A stretch of DNA of 64,000 nucleotides, taken from positions 30,468 through 94,467 of the forward strand of contig JAGYIT010000013.1 of assembly GCA_018402445.1 (NCBI GenBank), given 5' to 3'. Shown here one piece after another: positions 17,341-26,700 of the stretch. The stretch comes from Akkermansiaceae bacterium. GTDB taxonomy: Bacteria; Verrucomicrobiota; Verrucomicrobiia; Verrucomicrobiales; Akkermansiaceae. Each line of letters begins with the position of its first letter. Within the stretch, counting starts at the first letter, position 1. Made by a program: the position numbers and the translations under genes. The notes beneath the pieces were generated by a model that worked only from the letters and a program-made list of their open reading frames with translations, had not been told where the DNA came from and made no database searches.

Positions 17341-17357
17341 CCTTACGCAAGGTAAGG
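17341..17357. promoter_or_regulatory. palindromic operator before the vapBC pair
   Basis: CCTTACGCAAGGTAAGG is a palindrome with 6-bp arms and a 5-bp spacer, one base upstream of the vapB start codon on the minus strand. AbrB/VapB-type antitoxins bind such inverted repeats. The assignment as operator is inferred from position and symmetry. Confidence 0.55.
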
Positions 17358-17625
17358 ATTTTGGTGCGGGTGTCAAGCCGGAGGGGGCGCGTTCCGGGAA
17401 ACGCGGCTCCGGGTTCAAACCGCCGCCACGCAGTTCCCAAAATCTTTCAAGGTCTTTGAAAAGGCGTGACAGCCATGGGTGGGAACCAGGCCGGTCACAT
17501 CCCTTGATGGGCTGAAAAACACGATTCCGCAGCCTAGCATCCAGCTCGCATCCCGCTGAAATTACCTCGACGACCCAAGCACCTTTGAAATATACATCCC
17601 TTAAGACACGTTCATCTTACCTTTT

Positions 17626-19236
17626 ATGGCTTCCCAACCCACTTTCCTTGATCTTTTCTGCGGATGCGGCGGTTTTAGCCTCGGGCTGGAGCGGGCGGGC
17701 TTCAAAGGGCTCGCTGCGATCGATTTCAATCACAAAGCCGTACAGGTCTTCCAAGCCAACTTCCCTAACATCCCACACATCCTTGAAAAAGACCTGACCC
17801 GGTTTTCTCCATCCGATCTGGAATCCCTAATCGGCACCCGCCACATCGACCTCATCGTGGGCGGCCCTCCCTGCCAAGGTTTCAGCACCGCCCGGCAAGT
17901 GGACGGAGCCAACCATGGCGAACGCCTCAAGGAAGATCCCAGGCGGCACCTTTACCGTGAATTTCTCCGGCATGTGGAGCACTTCCAGCCCAAGGTTTTT
18001 ATCATGGAAAACGTCCTCGGAATCCGTTCCGCTTCCGGAGGGCAATACTTCACCCGTGTCCAAGCGGAGGCACGTAAGCTCGGGTACCGTGTCCATGCCC
18101 AGGTCGAGGAATGTGTGAAACTCGGCGTCCCCCAAAAGCGGCGCCGCCAGCTTTTCATTGGCACCCGGGAGGATTTGCCAGGCTATTTTCACCCTAGGCT
18201 AGAACTCCCCGGTAAGTCCATTCCGGACGCCACCCTTTGGGAAGCCATTGGCGATCTGCCACCGCTGAAAGCCGGGGAGGGTGAAGAGGTCAGGGAATAC
18301 GACATCGCCCGGCGCATTGATAAAATCACCCCCCGCTCCTCCCGGTATCTTTACGAGGTGCTTGAAGTTGCGAAAGCGAACAAACTCACCGCCCACCGTG
18401 CCCGGCCACACAGTGACCGCGACCTCGGTGATTTCCTCAAACTCAAGGAAGGCGAAAACTCCGGGGAAGCCATACGTCGGAAGGTCGAGTTCGATTTCCC
18501 CTACGACAAGACGACCTTCAAGGATCGTTACACCCGACAACACCGCCATCGCCCCTGCTCGACCATCGTTGCCCATCTGGCTAAGGATGGGTTGATGTTC
18601 ATCCATCCTACGCAGAACCGTACGCTCACGCCACGCGAGGCGGCAAGAGTCCAGAGTTTCCCGGATTGGTTCCAATTCCCAGTCGCCCGGACACACCAGT
18701 TCCGTGTGATTGGAAATGCGGTGCCTCCGCTGGTCGGCGAAGCGGTGGGAATTGCAGTGAAATCATTCCTAAAGAAATCCATGAAGCAGCAGAAACAGAT
18801 TAAGTTCGATTTATCCCCATTACCAAATAGTGAGAAGGAAGCCGTCCGCTGGATAATTCCTCTTCTTGATTTGGATTCGCGTGCGTTGAAGGAGGTGCCG
18901 AGCAAAGTATTCAAGCAGACTTGGTATTCGATAAGCTTTATTTTTATGGGTCTCCATCCAGACAGCGCTCTGGAACACGGTAAAGAAGTAAGCAACGATG
19001 CCGTAGATTATCCGGTGGTCTCCGAAGGAGATCCAAGGCTGCTCAGTCCATACTATGTTCAAAGCGGATGGCCGGTTGTGTTGGAAGGTATCGCAAAGGA
19101 AGCGTGGCGTCGTTTTGATCGCGAACTCTTGGCAGACGAGGAGTTCTATTGCAGTGATGCTCAGATGGCTGGCGAATGCTTCAGAAAGCCCGAACTACTG
19201 AAATCATTTAGAGAAGATCGGCAATCCGTAGCATAG
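17626..19236 (+). CDS. DNA cytosine-5 methyltransferase
   Basis: A 536-residue C5-DNA methyltransferase. Motif I is FLDLFCGCGGFSLGLE (residues 7-22). Motif IV is GGPPCQGFS (79-87), with the catalytic Cys at 83. Motif VI is FIMENVLGI near 125-133, motif VIII is VPQKRRRQLFIG near 168-179, and motif X is FRVIGNAVPPLVGEA near 370. After motif X there is an extra domain of about 150 residues (from KKSMKQQKQIKFD to the end), not part of the standard enzyme. It is the first gene of the six-gene defence operon and 7 bases from the next start. It presumably modifies host DNA to mark self. Base composition from here to 28.0 kb is visibly more AT-rich than the flanks, which suggests transfer. Confidence 0.93.
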   Translation: MASQPTFLDLFCGCGGFSLGLERAGFKGLAAIDFNHKAVQVFQANFPNIPHILEKDLTRFSPSDLESLIGTRHIDLIVGGPPCQGFSTARQVDGANHGERLKEDPRRHLYREFLRHVEHFQPKVFIMENVLGIRSASGGQYFTRVQAEARKLGYRVHAQVEECVKLGVPQKRRRQLFIGTREDLPGYFHPRLELPGKSIPDATLWEAIGDLPPLKAGEGEEVREYDIARRIDKITPRSSRYLYEVLEVAKANKLTAHRARPHSDRDLGDFLKLKEGENSGEAIRRKVEFDFPYDKTTFKDRYTRQHRHRPCSTIVAHLAKDGLMFIHPTQNRTLTPREAARVQSFPDWFQFPVARTHQFRVIGNAVPPLVGEAVGIAVKSFLKKSMKQQKQIKFDLSPLPNSEKEAVRWIIPLLDLDSRALKEVPSKVFKQTWYSISFIFMGLHPDSALEHGKEVSNDAVDYPVVSEGDPRLLSPYYVQSGWPVVLEGIAKEAWRRFDRELLADEEFYCSDAQMAGECFRKPELLKSFREDRQSVA

Positions 19237-19243
19237 GAAAAAT

Positions 19244-20746
19244 TTGAAAAGTCCGCCGCAAAACGATTTTGAAGTCGTCGAGCCACGTGCGGCATCGCTG
19301 GTTGAATCACTGCGTGCATTTGGTTATGACTTGGGCAGTGCCATAGCGGATCTTGTGGACAATAGCATTTCGGCTAAGGCCACAATGATCCATGTAGATT
19401 TTGCATGGGATGGATCTGCATCAACCATTTCGATAACAGATGACGGAGAAGGAATGGATAAAACGGCGCTGCGGTCAGCAATGAGGCTCGGAAGCCGCAG
19501 CCCAAATGATCACAGGGGAGATCACGATCTTGGAAGATTCGGATTGGGTTTAAAAACGGCATCGTTTTCACAGTGCCGGTGCGTGACGGTAATCTCGAAG
19601 ATGAAAGGCGGGGAGGAAGCCGTGATGCGCTGGGATCTGGATCATCTCTCAGAGAAGGATGCTTGGCATGTTCTGCTTTCTACACGTGATGGAGCAATGG
19701 AGGATCGAGTAGGTTTGAAAAATCTAAAATCAGGAACACTTGTGCTACTTCAGGAGCTAGACCGGGTTGCAGGAGTTCCGAATAAAGATGGAGCTGGAGA
19801 CAAAGAGTCCTTCATGCGGCAGTGCGAAGAGGTAGAAGAATACTTATCACTTGTGTTTCATCGGATCATCGAAGCCCGGAACGGTGTGCAGATTTTCGTA
19901 AACAAAAACAGAATCGCGCCCGTTGATCCTTTTTTCGTCGTCGAGGCTACGCAAATTCTCCAATCCCACAGGCTGCGCGATTCAAATGGTGCAAAAGTTC
20001 TGGTCGAGCCATTCGTCATGCCTCACGAATCGAAAGTGACTGATCGTTCGGCACGGGAAAAGGCAGGCGATAGTCGGGACTGGGTGGCCAGACAGGGGTT
20101 TTACATATATCGGCAGGATCGCCTACTGGTGGCTGGTTCTTGGCTCGGCTTCCGTGGTTGGAGAAAGGATGAACATCACAAACTTGCACGGATACGCATT
20201 TCCATAACTAACCAGTCGGACGACTTGTGGCAGATAGATGTCACAAAGCGGAAAGCAGCACCACCAGAGCAATTTAAAGAGGCTCTTCGCAAAATAGGTG
20301 AGACGACGAGGGAACGAGCGAAGCGAGTTTACACATTTCGAGGATCCCGCATCTCACCTGGCTCCGCTTTTGAAATGAAGTTCGTCTGGGAACAGGTTGT
20401 CCTGCACGGCCAGACGACCTACCGGATTAACCGCGAGCATCCTCTTGTGCTGGCGGCCAAAGAGTCCGGCGACGCCCCTTCGCTTGAACGGCTCCTGAAA
20501 CTTGTCGAAGACCGTTTTCCCATGCATTTGATTGATCCCAATCCACCAGATGATGGAGCGGCGGAAGGCGTAGCTCCCGCCTCCGGTGATAATCTCGAAG
20601 TCCGTAAAATGCTAATCACCGCGTGGCATTCGCTAAAGAACAAGGGTTTAGATCATCCGCAAATCATCCCAATGCTTGCGGCTTGGGAGCCTTTCAACGC
20701 GCATCCAGCACTCGTTGCACAACTTCACTCAAACCCACCATATTAA
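19244..20746 (+). CDS. GHKL ATPase, MORC/MutL-like
   Basis: A 500-residue protein with a GHKL (Hsp90-type) ATP-binding domain. N1 is AIADLVDNSISAKA (33-46), N2 is ISITDDGEGMDK (63-73) and N3 is LGRFGLGLKTASFS (96-109). The arrangement and spacing match the MORC/MutL-like ATPases found in bacterial restriction-modification loci. The second half, with KLARIRISITNQSDDLWQID and VTKRKAAPPEQFK, resembles the S5-like transducer domain. TTG at 19244 is taken as the start because AGGAAA precedes it at good spacing. It overlaps the next gene by one base (TAATG). It likely couples ATP-driven DNA clamping to target processing by the Z1 and nuclease partners. Confidence 0.88.
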   Translation: MKSPPQNDFEVVEPRAASLVESLRAFGYDLGSAIADLVDNSISAKATMIHVDFAWDGSASTISITDDGEGMDKTALRSAMRLGSRSPNDHRGDHDLGRFGLGLKTASFSQCRCVTVISKMKGGEEAVMRWDLDHLSEKDAWHVLLSTRDGAMEDRVGLKNLKSGTLVLLQELDRVAGVPNKDGAGDKESFMRQCEEVEEYLSLVFHRIIEARNGVQIFVNKNRIAPVDPFFVVEATQILQSHRLRDSNGAKVLVEPFVMPHESKVTDRSAREKAGDSRDWVARQGFYIYRQDRLLVAGSWLGFRGWRKDEHHKLARIRISITNQSDDLWQIDVTKRKAAPPEQFKEALRKIGETTRERAKRVYTFRGSRISPGSAFEMKFVWEQVVLHGQTTYRINREHPLVLAAKESGDAPSLERLLKLVEDRFPMHLIDPNPPDDGAAEGVAPASGDNLEVRKMLITAWHSLKNKGLDHPQIIPMLAAWEPFNAHPALVAQLHSNPPY

Positions 20747-23640
20747 TGATCGATTTTAACGATGCGGAAAAGCTGGTTTTGGACAACGTGAGCCGCGCCA
20801 TGCGCGACGGCACGAAACGGACACCGGAAGATATACGGACATTGGTAGATTTGTATGCAGAAGTCGCGAAGGTCACCCTGCCCGAGTTGTTTGTTAGAAT
20901 CGACGAATTAGTTGCTGAGATCGCTCATGCGGCTTCGGTTTGGACACGGAGTTCCATTTTCCTGACTGATGGCAAAGTTCGCCCGTGGTGGATCGAACGT
21001 AAGCCGGAAATTGAACCGATGCGGTTCTGGAGGCGTTACAGGACTTATCTCGCAGAAGAGAAGAACTTCGGTGAAAAGGAATTGGATTCCGTGGACGAGC
21101 AAACGGATACAGTGTTGGACAGAATAGAAGATCCTACAAAAGATGGAGTCTGGGAGGTAAGGGGAATGGTCGTCGGTAGTGTGCAATCCGGAAAAACCGC
21201 AAACTACACGGGTGTGATCGCGAAGGCTTTGGATGCCGGATACAAAATCATCATTGTCTTGGGTGGTATTCATAAAAACCTCCGCGCGCAGACTCAGGAA
21301 CGTATTGATGAGGGAATTGTAGGTTTTGATAGCCAAAGGAGACCAACCAATGGGAGGACGGATTACCGGATCGGGGTTGGAAAAATCATTTCACCAGAAC
21401 TCGGTAACACTCCGGGCATCACGACCTTGACGAGCAGCGCGGACAACGGTGATTTCACCGCACGGGCGCAATCGGTTAACGTCAGCTTAAAGGGCGGGCC
21501 GATCATTCTGGTGGTAAAGAAGAACGTGAGTCCGCTGAGGAACATTCTCAGTTGGCTCGATGTCGCTGCAGGCAGTTTGGGATACAAGGAAAAGGGACAA
21601 CCGATAGAGGGTATCCCCCTCCTTCTGATTGACGACGAGGCGGACAACGCCTCAATCAACACAAAGGACAAGCCTGTGGCGGAGGATGAAGAGATGAACA
21701 TTACGGCCACCAATCGCCTGATTCGTCTCATCCTCAAGAGATTCGAGCAAAGTGCCTACATTGGCTACACTGCTACTCCTTTTGCCAATATTTTCATTGA
21801 CCCTGAATCCGAGCGTGATGAGGAGGGTAAGGATCTTTTCCCAAGGGATTTCATCGTCAATGTAAGACCCAGCTCGCGTTACGTGGGGCCGGCTAAAATT
21901 TTCGGATATTCCGCTGAACTTGAAACAGGGATTGAAGACGCCACCCCACTGCCCGTTTTCCGTGAGGTTTCAGACCATGAGGATGCTTATCCACCCAAGC
22001 AGAAGTCAGCACCTGCCACACTAACGGACTCAATGGTGGATGCGGTGCTTTCTTACGTCTTGGCGTGCGCCGCGCGTCGTCTCCGGGGGCAGAGAAAAGC
22101 TCACTGTTCGATGCTGATTCATGTGAGCCATCTCAAAGCTGTGCAAGAAGGAACCTCTGATCTTCTCGGCGAAGAATTTTGCAAAGTACGGAGAGCGATC
22201 CGATACGACCGTTCAAATCAGATTTGGCAGCGACTGGAAGCACTTTGGGAAAAAGATTTCCGCCCATGTACCGATGCGATCAGGGAGCGCGAGAGAGATG
22301 AGCGGTTGATCACTGCCGATTGGCAGGCAATCGCTAAAGAGCTTTCAGTTGTGGTGGACAAAATTTCCATACGCACAATCCACGGAACGAGTGGAGAGCT
22401 ATTGGACTACGGGCGTGAAACCGACGGACTCTATGTCATAGCGATTGGTGGAAACAAGCTCTCACGGGGACTCACATTGGAAGGACTCACCGTCAGCTAT
22501 TTCCTTCGATCCACCAAAATGTATGACACCCTCATGCAGATGGGACGATGGTTCGGCTACAGGGAAGGTTATCTCGACCTTTGCCGTCTCTACACAACGG
22601 ACGAACTCCGTGACTGGTTCAGTCATGTTGCGTTCGCGGAAGAGGAACTAAAGAGGGAGTTCGAACACATGTCGAATGCTCGCCTTACACCGGCAGACTA
22701 CGGGCTCCGAGTGAGACAGCATCCAGACGGAATGCTTGTCACAGCGCTAAACAAAATGGCACATGGTGAAAGCAGGGAAGTGACTTTTGCGGACAAGCTT
22801 GTGCAAACCGCGTTTTTCACTAGGGATGCGGAGATTCAGAAAGGCCGGGCAGCGACCTGCGAGGAATGGTTAGAATCCTTGACCGACTTCAGGTCGGATT
22901 CTGTCGGGAATTTGCGTTGGACTGCAAGTCGCGCACAGATCCTTGGGCTTTTGGAACGGCTCCGCAAACCAGGATATACCCATCCTAAATGTAGCCACTT
23001 CGGCCCCGAACTTCGCAGTTTCATCGAAGCGCAGGAGGAGAACGGAGGTCTGGCCGAGTGGACGGTAATCGTTCCGAAAGGAGTGCGGAAAGAGACTAAA
23101 ATCGCTGGAGGAACAGTGAAGCTCGTTCGGCGTAAAGACGACTCACCTGACAAACCCTACTACAGCCTTAGTAAGGCCAACATCCAAGATCCTGCTCATG
23201 AGATTCTTGATCTCGATGAGATTGAGCTGACGTATGAGCTACTTTCCGAAGCTCTCGCGAAGCAAGAAATCACACAACGAGCGAATCAAATCCCACTAAT
23301 ACATCAAGGAGAAGAAGCCCAAACGGTCACGGCTTTAATCGGGAAACCGGTTTCAGAAGCTGTCATCGCTCTCGGGAAAGTAAGGGGAAAAGAGGGTGCA
23401 AGCCAGATCAGGAAAGAAGTGAGACAGCTCCGGCCTAGCGGTCGTGGTCTTTTGATTTTATACGCTTTATCAACGGAAGACGTTGAGGGATTGAAAGAAG
23501 TTCCTTTCGTGCCTGGTTTGGCGCTAAGCTTCCCAGCCACAGATCGCGCACGCCGGGTGCAATACAAAGTGAACAAGGTATGGATCAAGGAACAGCTTGA
23601 TCGCTACGAACTGGGAGACATTTTTGATGAAGAGGATTGA
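20746..23640 (+). CDS. Z1-domain protein, superfamily 2 helicase-like ATPase
   Basis: A 964-residue protein. Walker A GSVQSGKT lies at residues 144-151. Walker B LLLIDDEADNAS is near 295. IGYTATPFANIFID is a motif III-like block near 340. The second lobe has GGNKLSRGLTLEGLTVSYFL and MQMGRWFGYREGYLDLCRLY, equivalent to SF2 motifs V and VI and diagnostic for the Z1 domain. Z1 proteins regularly accompany MORC-like ATPases and DUF4420 nucleases. ATG at 20746 is preferred to the longer frame because it abuts the previous stop. Its stop overlaps the next start by 14 bases. Probable role: DNA translocation or unwinding during restriction. Confidence 0.92.
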   Translation: MIDFNDAEKLVLDNVSRAMRDGTKRTPEDIRTLVDLYAEVAKVTLPELFVRIDELVAEIAHAASVWTRSSIFLTDGKVRPWWIERKPEIEPMRFWRRYRTYLAEEKNFGEKELDSVDEQTDTVLDRIEDPTKDGVWEVRGMVVGSVQSGKTANYTGVIAKALDAGYKIIIVLGGIHKNLRAQTQERIDEGIVGFDSQRRPTNGRTDYRIGVGKIISPELGNTPGITTLTSSADNGDFTARAQSVNVSLKGGPIILVVKKNVSPLRNILSWLDVAAGSLGYKEKGQPIEGIPLLLIDDEADNASINTKDKPVAEDEEMNITATNRLIRLILKRFEQSAYIGYTATPFANIFIDPESERDEEGKDLFPRDFIVNVRPSSRYVGPAKIFGYSAELETGIEDATPLPVFREVSDHEDAYPPKQKSAPATLTDSMVDAVLSYVLACAARRLRGQRKAHCSMLIHVSHLKAVQEGTSDLLGEEFCKVRRAIRYDRSNQIWQRLEALWEKDFRPCTDAIRERERDERLITADWQAIAKELSVVVDKISIRTIHGTSGELLDYGRETDGLYVIAIGGNKLSRGLTLEGLTVSYFLRSTKMYDTLMQMGRWFGYREGYLDLCRLYTTDELRDWFSHVAFAEEELKREFEHMSNARLTPADYGLRVRQHPDGMLVTALNKMAHGESREVTFADKLVQTAFFTRDAEIQKGRAATCEEWLESLTDFRSDSVGNLRWTASRAQILGLLERLRKPGYTHPKCSHFGPELRSFIEAQEENGGLAEWTVIVPKGVRKETKIAGGTVKLVRRKDDSPDKPYYSLSKANIQDPAHEILDLDEIELTYELLSEALAKQEITQRANQIPLIHQGEEAQTVTALIGKPVSEAVIALGKVRGKEGASQIRKEVRQLRPSGRGLLILYALSTEDVEGLKEVPFVPGLALSFPATDRARRVQYKVNKVWIKEQLDRYELGDIFDEED

Positions 23641-24631
23641 GGTGCTTTGGGAGGAAATGGAAACCGAGATTGCATCTGGGCAGTCTACGGAAGCTGGAAG
23701 TTTCACACGACTCGCCACACCGGATAGCGGACAGCGTCTGCGCGTGGGGCTGGAGTCTCCGTCCAAAGTTCGGCTGTTATTGTTCTCGGCCGACACCTCT
23801 GCGCTGCCACCGCGCGCGGCTTGGCCGGAATGCCGAGGATTAGAATTGCTCCTCGACCATGGAGACTCTGGAAAATCCAATCTAATTGTCAGGTTGCGTG
23901 ATCCCCGAGGAAAGGATGTTTTCACTGCTCTTGCAGAGGATTTGGCAAAGAAAGCTGTTGGAGGGACAGAAGCAGATGCGGCGCGGCGTGTAATCGCGGC
24001 GTTAGCTCGGTGGCAACGATTTCTGGCTTCAATGGGGCGTAGTCTCTCCGATGACGCACGGCGTGGTTTGTGGGGTGAATTGAAAGTTCTCGAAGACCTA
24101 TTATTTCCCGATCTAGGAATTGAAACGTCGATTGATGCTTGGAAAGGTCCATTCGGTGTTCCGCAGGATTTTCAGCTTTCCACTGTTGCGCTTGAGGTGA
24201 AAACACGAGCGGCAAAATCCCCAGCAGTGGTTCGTATTTCAAGCGAGCGGCAACTGCACCCGGAGCCGTGGGAAAACCTGTTCCTAATTCAGGTGGCGGT
24301 GGATGAGCAGGATGGCGCGGGGGAAACCCTACCGGAACGGATCTCTAAACTTAGGGCGACGCTGCGAGGTCATGCGGCTGCCGAGCTTTTCGAGGATGCG
24401 CTGCTTGAGGCGGGTTGGCTGGATGCGGAGGAGGAGAAGCACCGGAGCCGGGGCTTTATTGTCCGGGAAGTGGAGATGTACCGGGTGGAGGGTGATTTTC
24501 CGCGCCTGTCACCGCCGCTTTTGCCACAAGGGATAGGCGGGGTGGTTTATGATCTCTCGCTGGATTCGGTGGCGGGTTTTCGGGTGTCCCGGAAAATTGT
24601 GGAGGATGTCTTAAAACAAACAGTGAAATGA
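23627..24631 (+). CDS. PD-(D/E)XK motif protein (DUF4420), predicted nuclease
   Basis: A 334-residue protein. The nuclease core lies in the middle: GELKVLEDLLF near 150 (acidic helix), then PQDFQLSTVALEVKTRAA near 180-195, giving D then E-x-K of the PD-(D/E)XK fold. An upstream beta-rich region (residues 15-100) holds LRVGLESPSKVRLLLF. DUF4420 proteins are the restriction nuclease candidates in MORC/Z1 loci. ATG at 23627 lies inside the Z1 gene (14-base overlap) and is preferred over earlier codons. Its stop overlaps the AIPR start (ATGA). It is likely the DNA-cleaving component. Confidence 0.88.
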   Translation: MKRIEVLWEEMETEIASGQSTEAGSFTRLATPDSGQRLRVGLESPSKVRLLLFSADTSALPPRAAWPECRGLELLLDHGDSGKSNLIVRLRDPRGKDVFTALAEDLAKKAVGGTEADAARRVIAALARWQRFLASMGRSLSDDARRGLWGELKVLEDLLFPDLGIETSIDAWKGPFGVPQDFQLSTVALEVKTRAAKSPAVVRISSERQLHPEPWENLFLIQVAVDEQDGAGETLPERISKLRATLRGHAAAELFEDALLEAGWLDAEEEKHRSRGFIVREVEMYRVEGDFPRLSPPLLPQGIGGVVYDLSLDSVAGFRVSRKIVEDVLKQTVK

Positions 24632-26700
24632 TCGATATGGAACTTAAGGAGCTGGCAAAGCATTTGGACGATGAGGTGCGGGCGCGTTGTGACGGGGATA
24701 AGGATCTGGAGGGGCCGGAGGACGGATTCACGGAGGTGATGCTGGAATACCTGGCGCGGGATGGGCAGGTGGATACGTGGGAGCTGGGGTATGCCAAGAA
24801 ACCGGGACGCAGGGGGGCACCGGCTTTCAAGATCAACGCGTGGCACATCCACTCGCAGGGAGAGGACGACAGCGCCCCGATGGTGGATCTGTTTGTGACC
24901 CTTTATGAGCCGGACACCGAAGGGGAATTGATCCCAAAGGCGCGGATCGCGGAGCATTTCCAATGGGCGAGGAATTTCCTGGAGGCATCGTTGACCGGTT
25001 TCGGTGGAAGGATGCACGAGATGGAGGAAAGCGCCCCGCCTTACGAATCCGTGCAGACGATTTACCGGAGGAGGGGTGAGCTGGAGACGGCGCGAATTTT
25101 CCTCCTGACAAATGGTGTGGCGAAGCAAAGCGAGGAGGTGGATAGCCTGCTCCATGGGGTGAAGGTGAAGCATTTTCTCTGGGATCTGGAGAAGATGCGC
25201 AGGCTGCTGGGGAGCGGCCAGGAGCGGGAGACGATCGTGATCGATCTGGAGGGGGACTACGGCGGCGGTGTGCCGTGCATTTCCCGGCACGATGGGACCG
25301 GCGAATACACAGCGTACCTTTCGTTTTTCCCGGCGACGCTTTTGGCAAGGATTTACGGGGACTATGGTCCGCGACTGCTTGAAAAGAACGTGCGCTCATA
25401 TCTGCAGGCTCGTGGAAAAGTGAACAAGGGAATCCAGACCACGATACGTGAGGCACCCCAACGTTTTCTGGCCTACAACAACGGCATCTCGGCGACGGCG
25501 GAGACGGTGGAGGTTTCCAAGGATGGAACGCTGCGGCTGCTGCGGGATTTCCAGATTGTGAACGGTGGGCAGACGACAGCGTCAATCTATCACGCGGTGA
25601 GGAAAGAGAAGGCGGATATTTCCAAGGTGTCGGTGCAGGTGAAAGTCACTGTCGTACACAGCGAAAAGCAGGTGGCGGAGTTCGTGCCGCTGATTTCGCT
25701 ATACGCTAACAGCCAGAACAAGGTGAACACGGCGGATTTTTCCGCGAATGATGTGTTCCACCAGAAACTTGAATCACTTTCCCGGACGATCTGGGCACCG
25801 GCGGCGGATGGCATGTCGCGGGGAACGCGGTGGTATTACGAGCGGGCGCGGGGCTCGCACTTGGATGACAAAGCGCGTGCCGGCACCCCGGCGAGGCAGA
25901 AATCATGGTTGGAGGAGCATCCACTTACCCAGAAGTTCACAAAAACGGATGTGGCAAAGTATGAGCACGCTTGGGATCAGCTTCCGCACCTTGTTGGGAA
26001 GGGAGCTGAGAAAAACTTTGTGGAATGGACGTTGCGGCAGTCGCGGGCGAAGGCTGCGCTGCCTGAGCTCGATTATTTCAAGAAGCTGGTAGCAAAAGCC
26101 ATCTTGTGGCGTAGAGCGGAGAAGATCGTGAATGGACTCAAGCAAGGCGGCTACCGGGCAAATGTGGTGGCGTATTCGTTGGCATGGCTTTCACGGGAAA
26201 CGGGAAGCCAACTGGACTTGGAGGCGATCTGGGAGAAGCAGGGACTTTCTGGGAACGTCGAGGAGGCGGTCAGGTTGATCGCACGCGAGGCATTCATCTA
26301 CCTGACGGAAACCGCCGGAGGCAGGAACGTGACGGAGTGGTCGAAGCGGGAGGAATGTTGGGAAGGTTTCAAATCAAAGAAGATAGTGATTCCCGCATTG
26401 GCAAGGGCGCGGAGGAAGGCACCTGTTGCCCCGGAAAGCGAGAGCTCAGGAACTAAGCAAGGCGCTAGGGAAAAACTTCCGTGGCAGGAGCTTTTCAATG
26501 AAATCCAGAAGCTCCGTATGGAAGCCTGGGATAGCTTGTCAGCGTGGGGTAAGGAAACGGGCAATTTGGAGCCGTGGCAGCAGACCCTTTGCATAAACTT
26601 CCGGGCTAAGCTGGAAAGGGGTAAGAAGCCCAAGGTGCCGGAATGCGAGACGATGCTGGAGCTGTTTGATGCTGCTTGTGGAAAGGGTTTCATTCCATGA
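24628..26700 (+). CDS. AIPR-family protein (abortive infection phage resistance)
   Basis: A 690-residue protein. The AIPR domain spans roughly residues 240-420 and includes NVRSYLQARGKVNKGI, PQRFLAYNNGISATAETVEV, DFQIVNGGQTTASIYHA and FVPLISLYANSQNKVNTADF. These are the conserved blocks of the family (PF10592). The N-terminal 200 residues include an acidic/nuclease-like segment (ALLTN-type strands such as ARIFLLTNG). The family is named for an abortive-infection locus, and AIPR proteins recur in MORC/Z1/DUF4420 operons. Overlaps: four bases with the DUF4420 gene before it and four bases with the gene after it. The biochemical activity of AIPR proteins is not settled. Confidence 0.9.
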   Translation: MIDMELKELAKHLDDEVRARCDGDKDLEGPEDGFTEVMLEYLARDGQVDTWELGYAKKPGRRGAPAFKINAWHIHSQGEDDSAPMVDLFVTLYEPDTEGELIPKARIAEHFQWARNFLEASLTGFGGRMHEMEESAPPYESVQTIYRRRGELETARIFLLTNGVAKQSEEVDSLLHGVKVKHFLWDLEKMRRLLGSGQERETIVIDLEGDYGGGVPCISRHDGTGEYTAYLSFFPATLLARIYGDYGPRLLEKNVRSYLQARGKVNKGIQTTIREAPQRFLAYNNGISATAETVEVSKDGTLRLLRDFQIVNGGQTTASIYHAVRKEKADISKVSVQVKVTVVHSEKQVAEFVPLISLYANSQNKVNTADFSANDVFHQKLESLSRTIWAPAADGMSRGTRWYYERARGSHLDDKARAGTPARQKSWLEEHPLTQKFTKTDVAKYEHAWDQLPHLVGKGAEKNFVEWTLRQSRAKAALPELDYFKKLVAKAILWRRAEKIVNGLKQGGYRANVVAYSLAWLSRETGSQLDLEAIWEKQGLSGNVEEAVRLIAREAFIYLTETAGGRNVTEWSKREECWEGFKSKKIVIPALARARRKAPVAPESESSGTKQGAREKLPWQELFNEIQKLRMEAWDSLSAWGKETGNLEPWQQTLCINFRAKLERGKKPKVPECETMLELFDAACGKGFIP

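Noticed and set aside
17400..17430. A tRNA-like GGTTCAAACC (T-loop style) sequence near the left edge of the defence operon, which could have marked a tRNA integration site.
   Set aside because: No matching acceptor, D-arm or anticodon arm could be folded around it, and the stem next to the loop does not pair over five bases.
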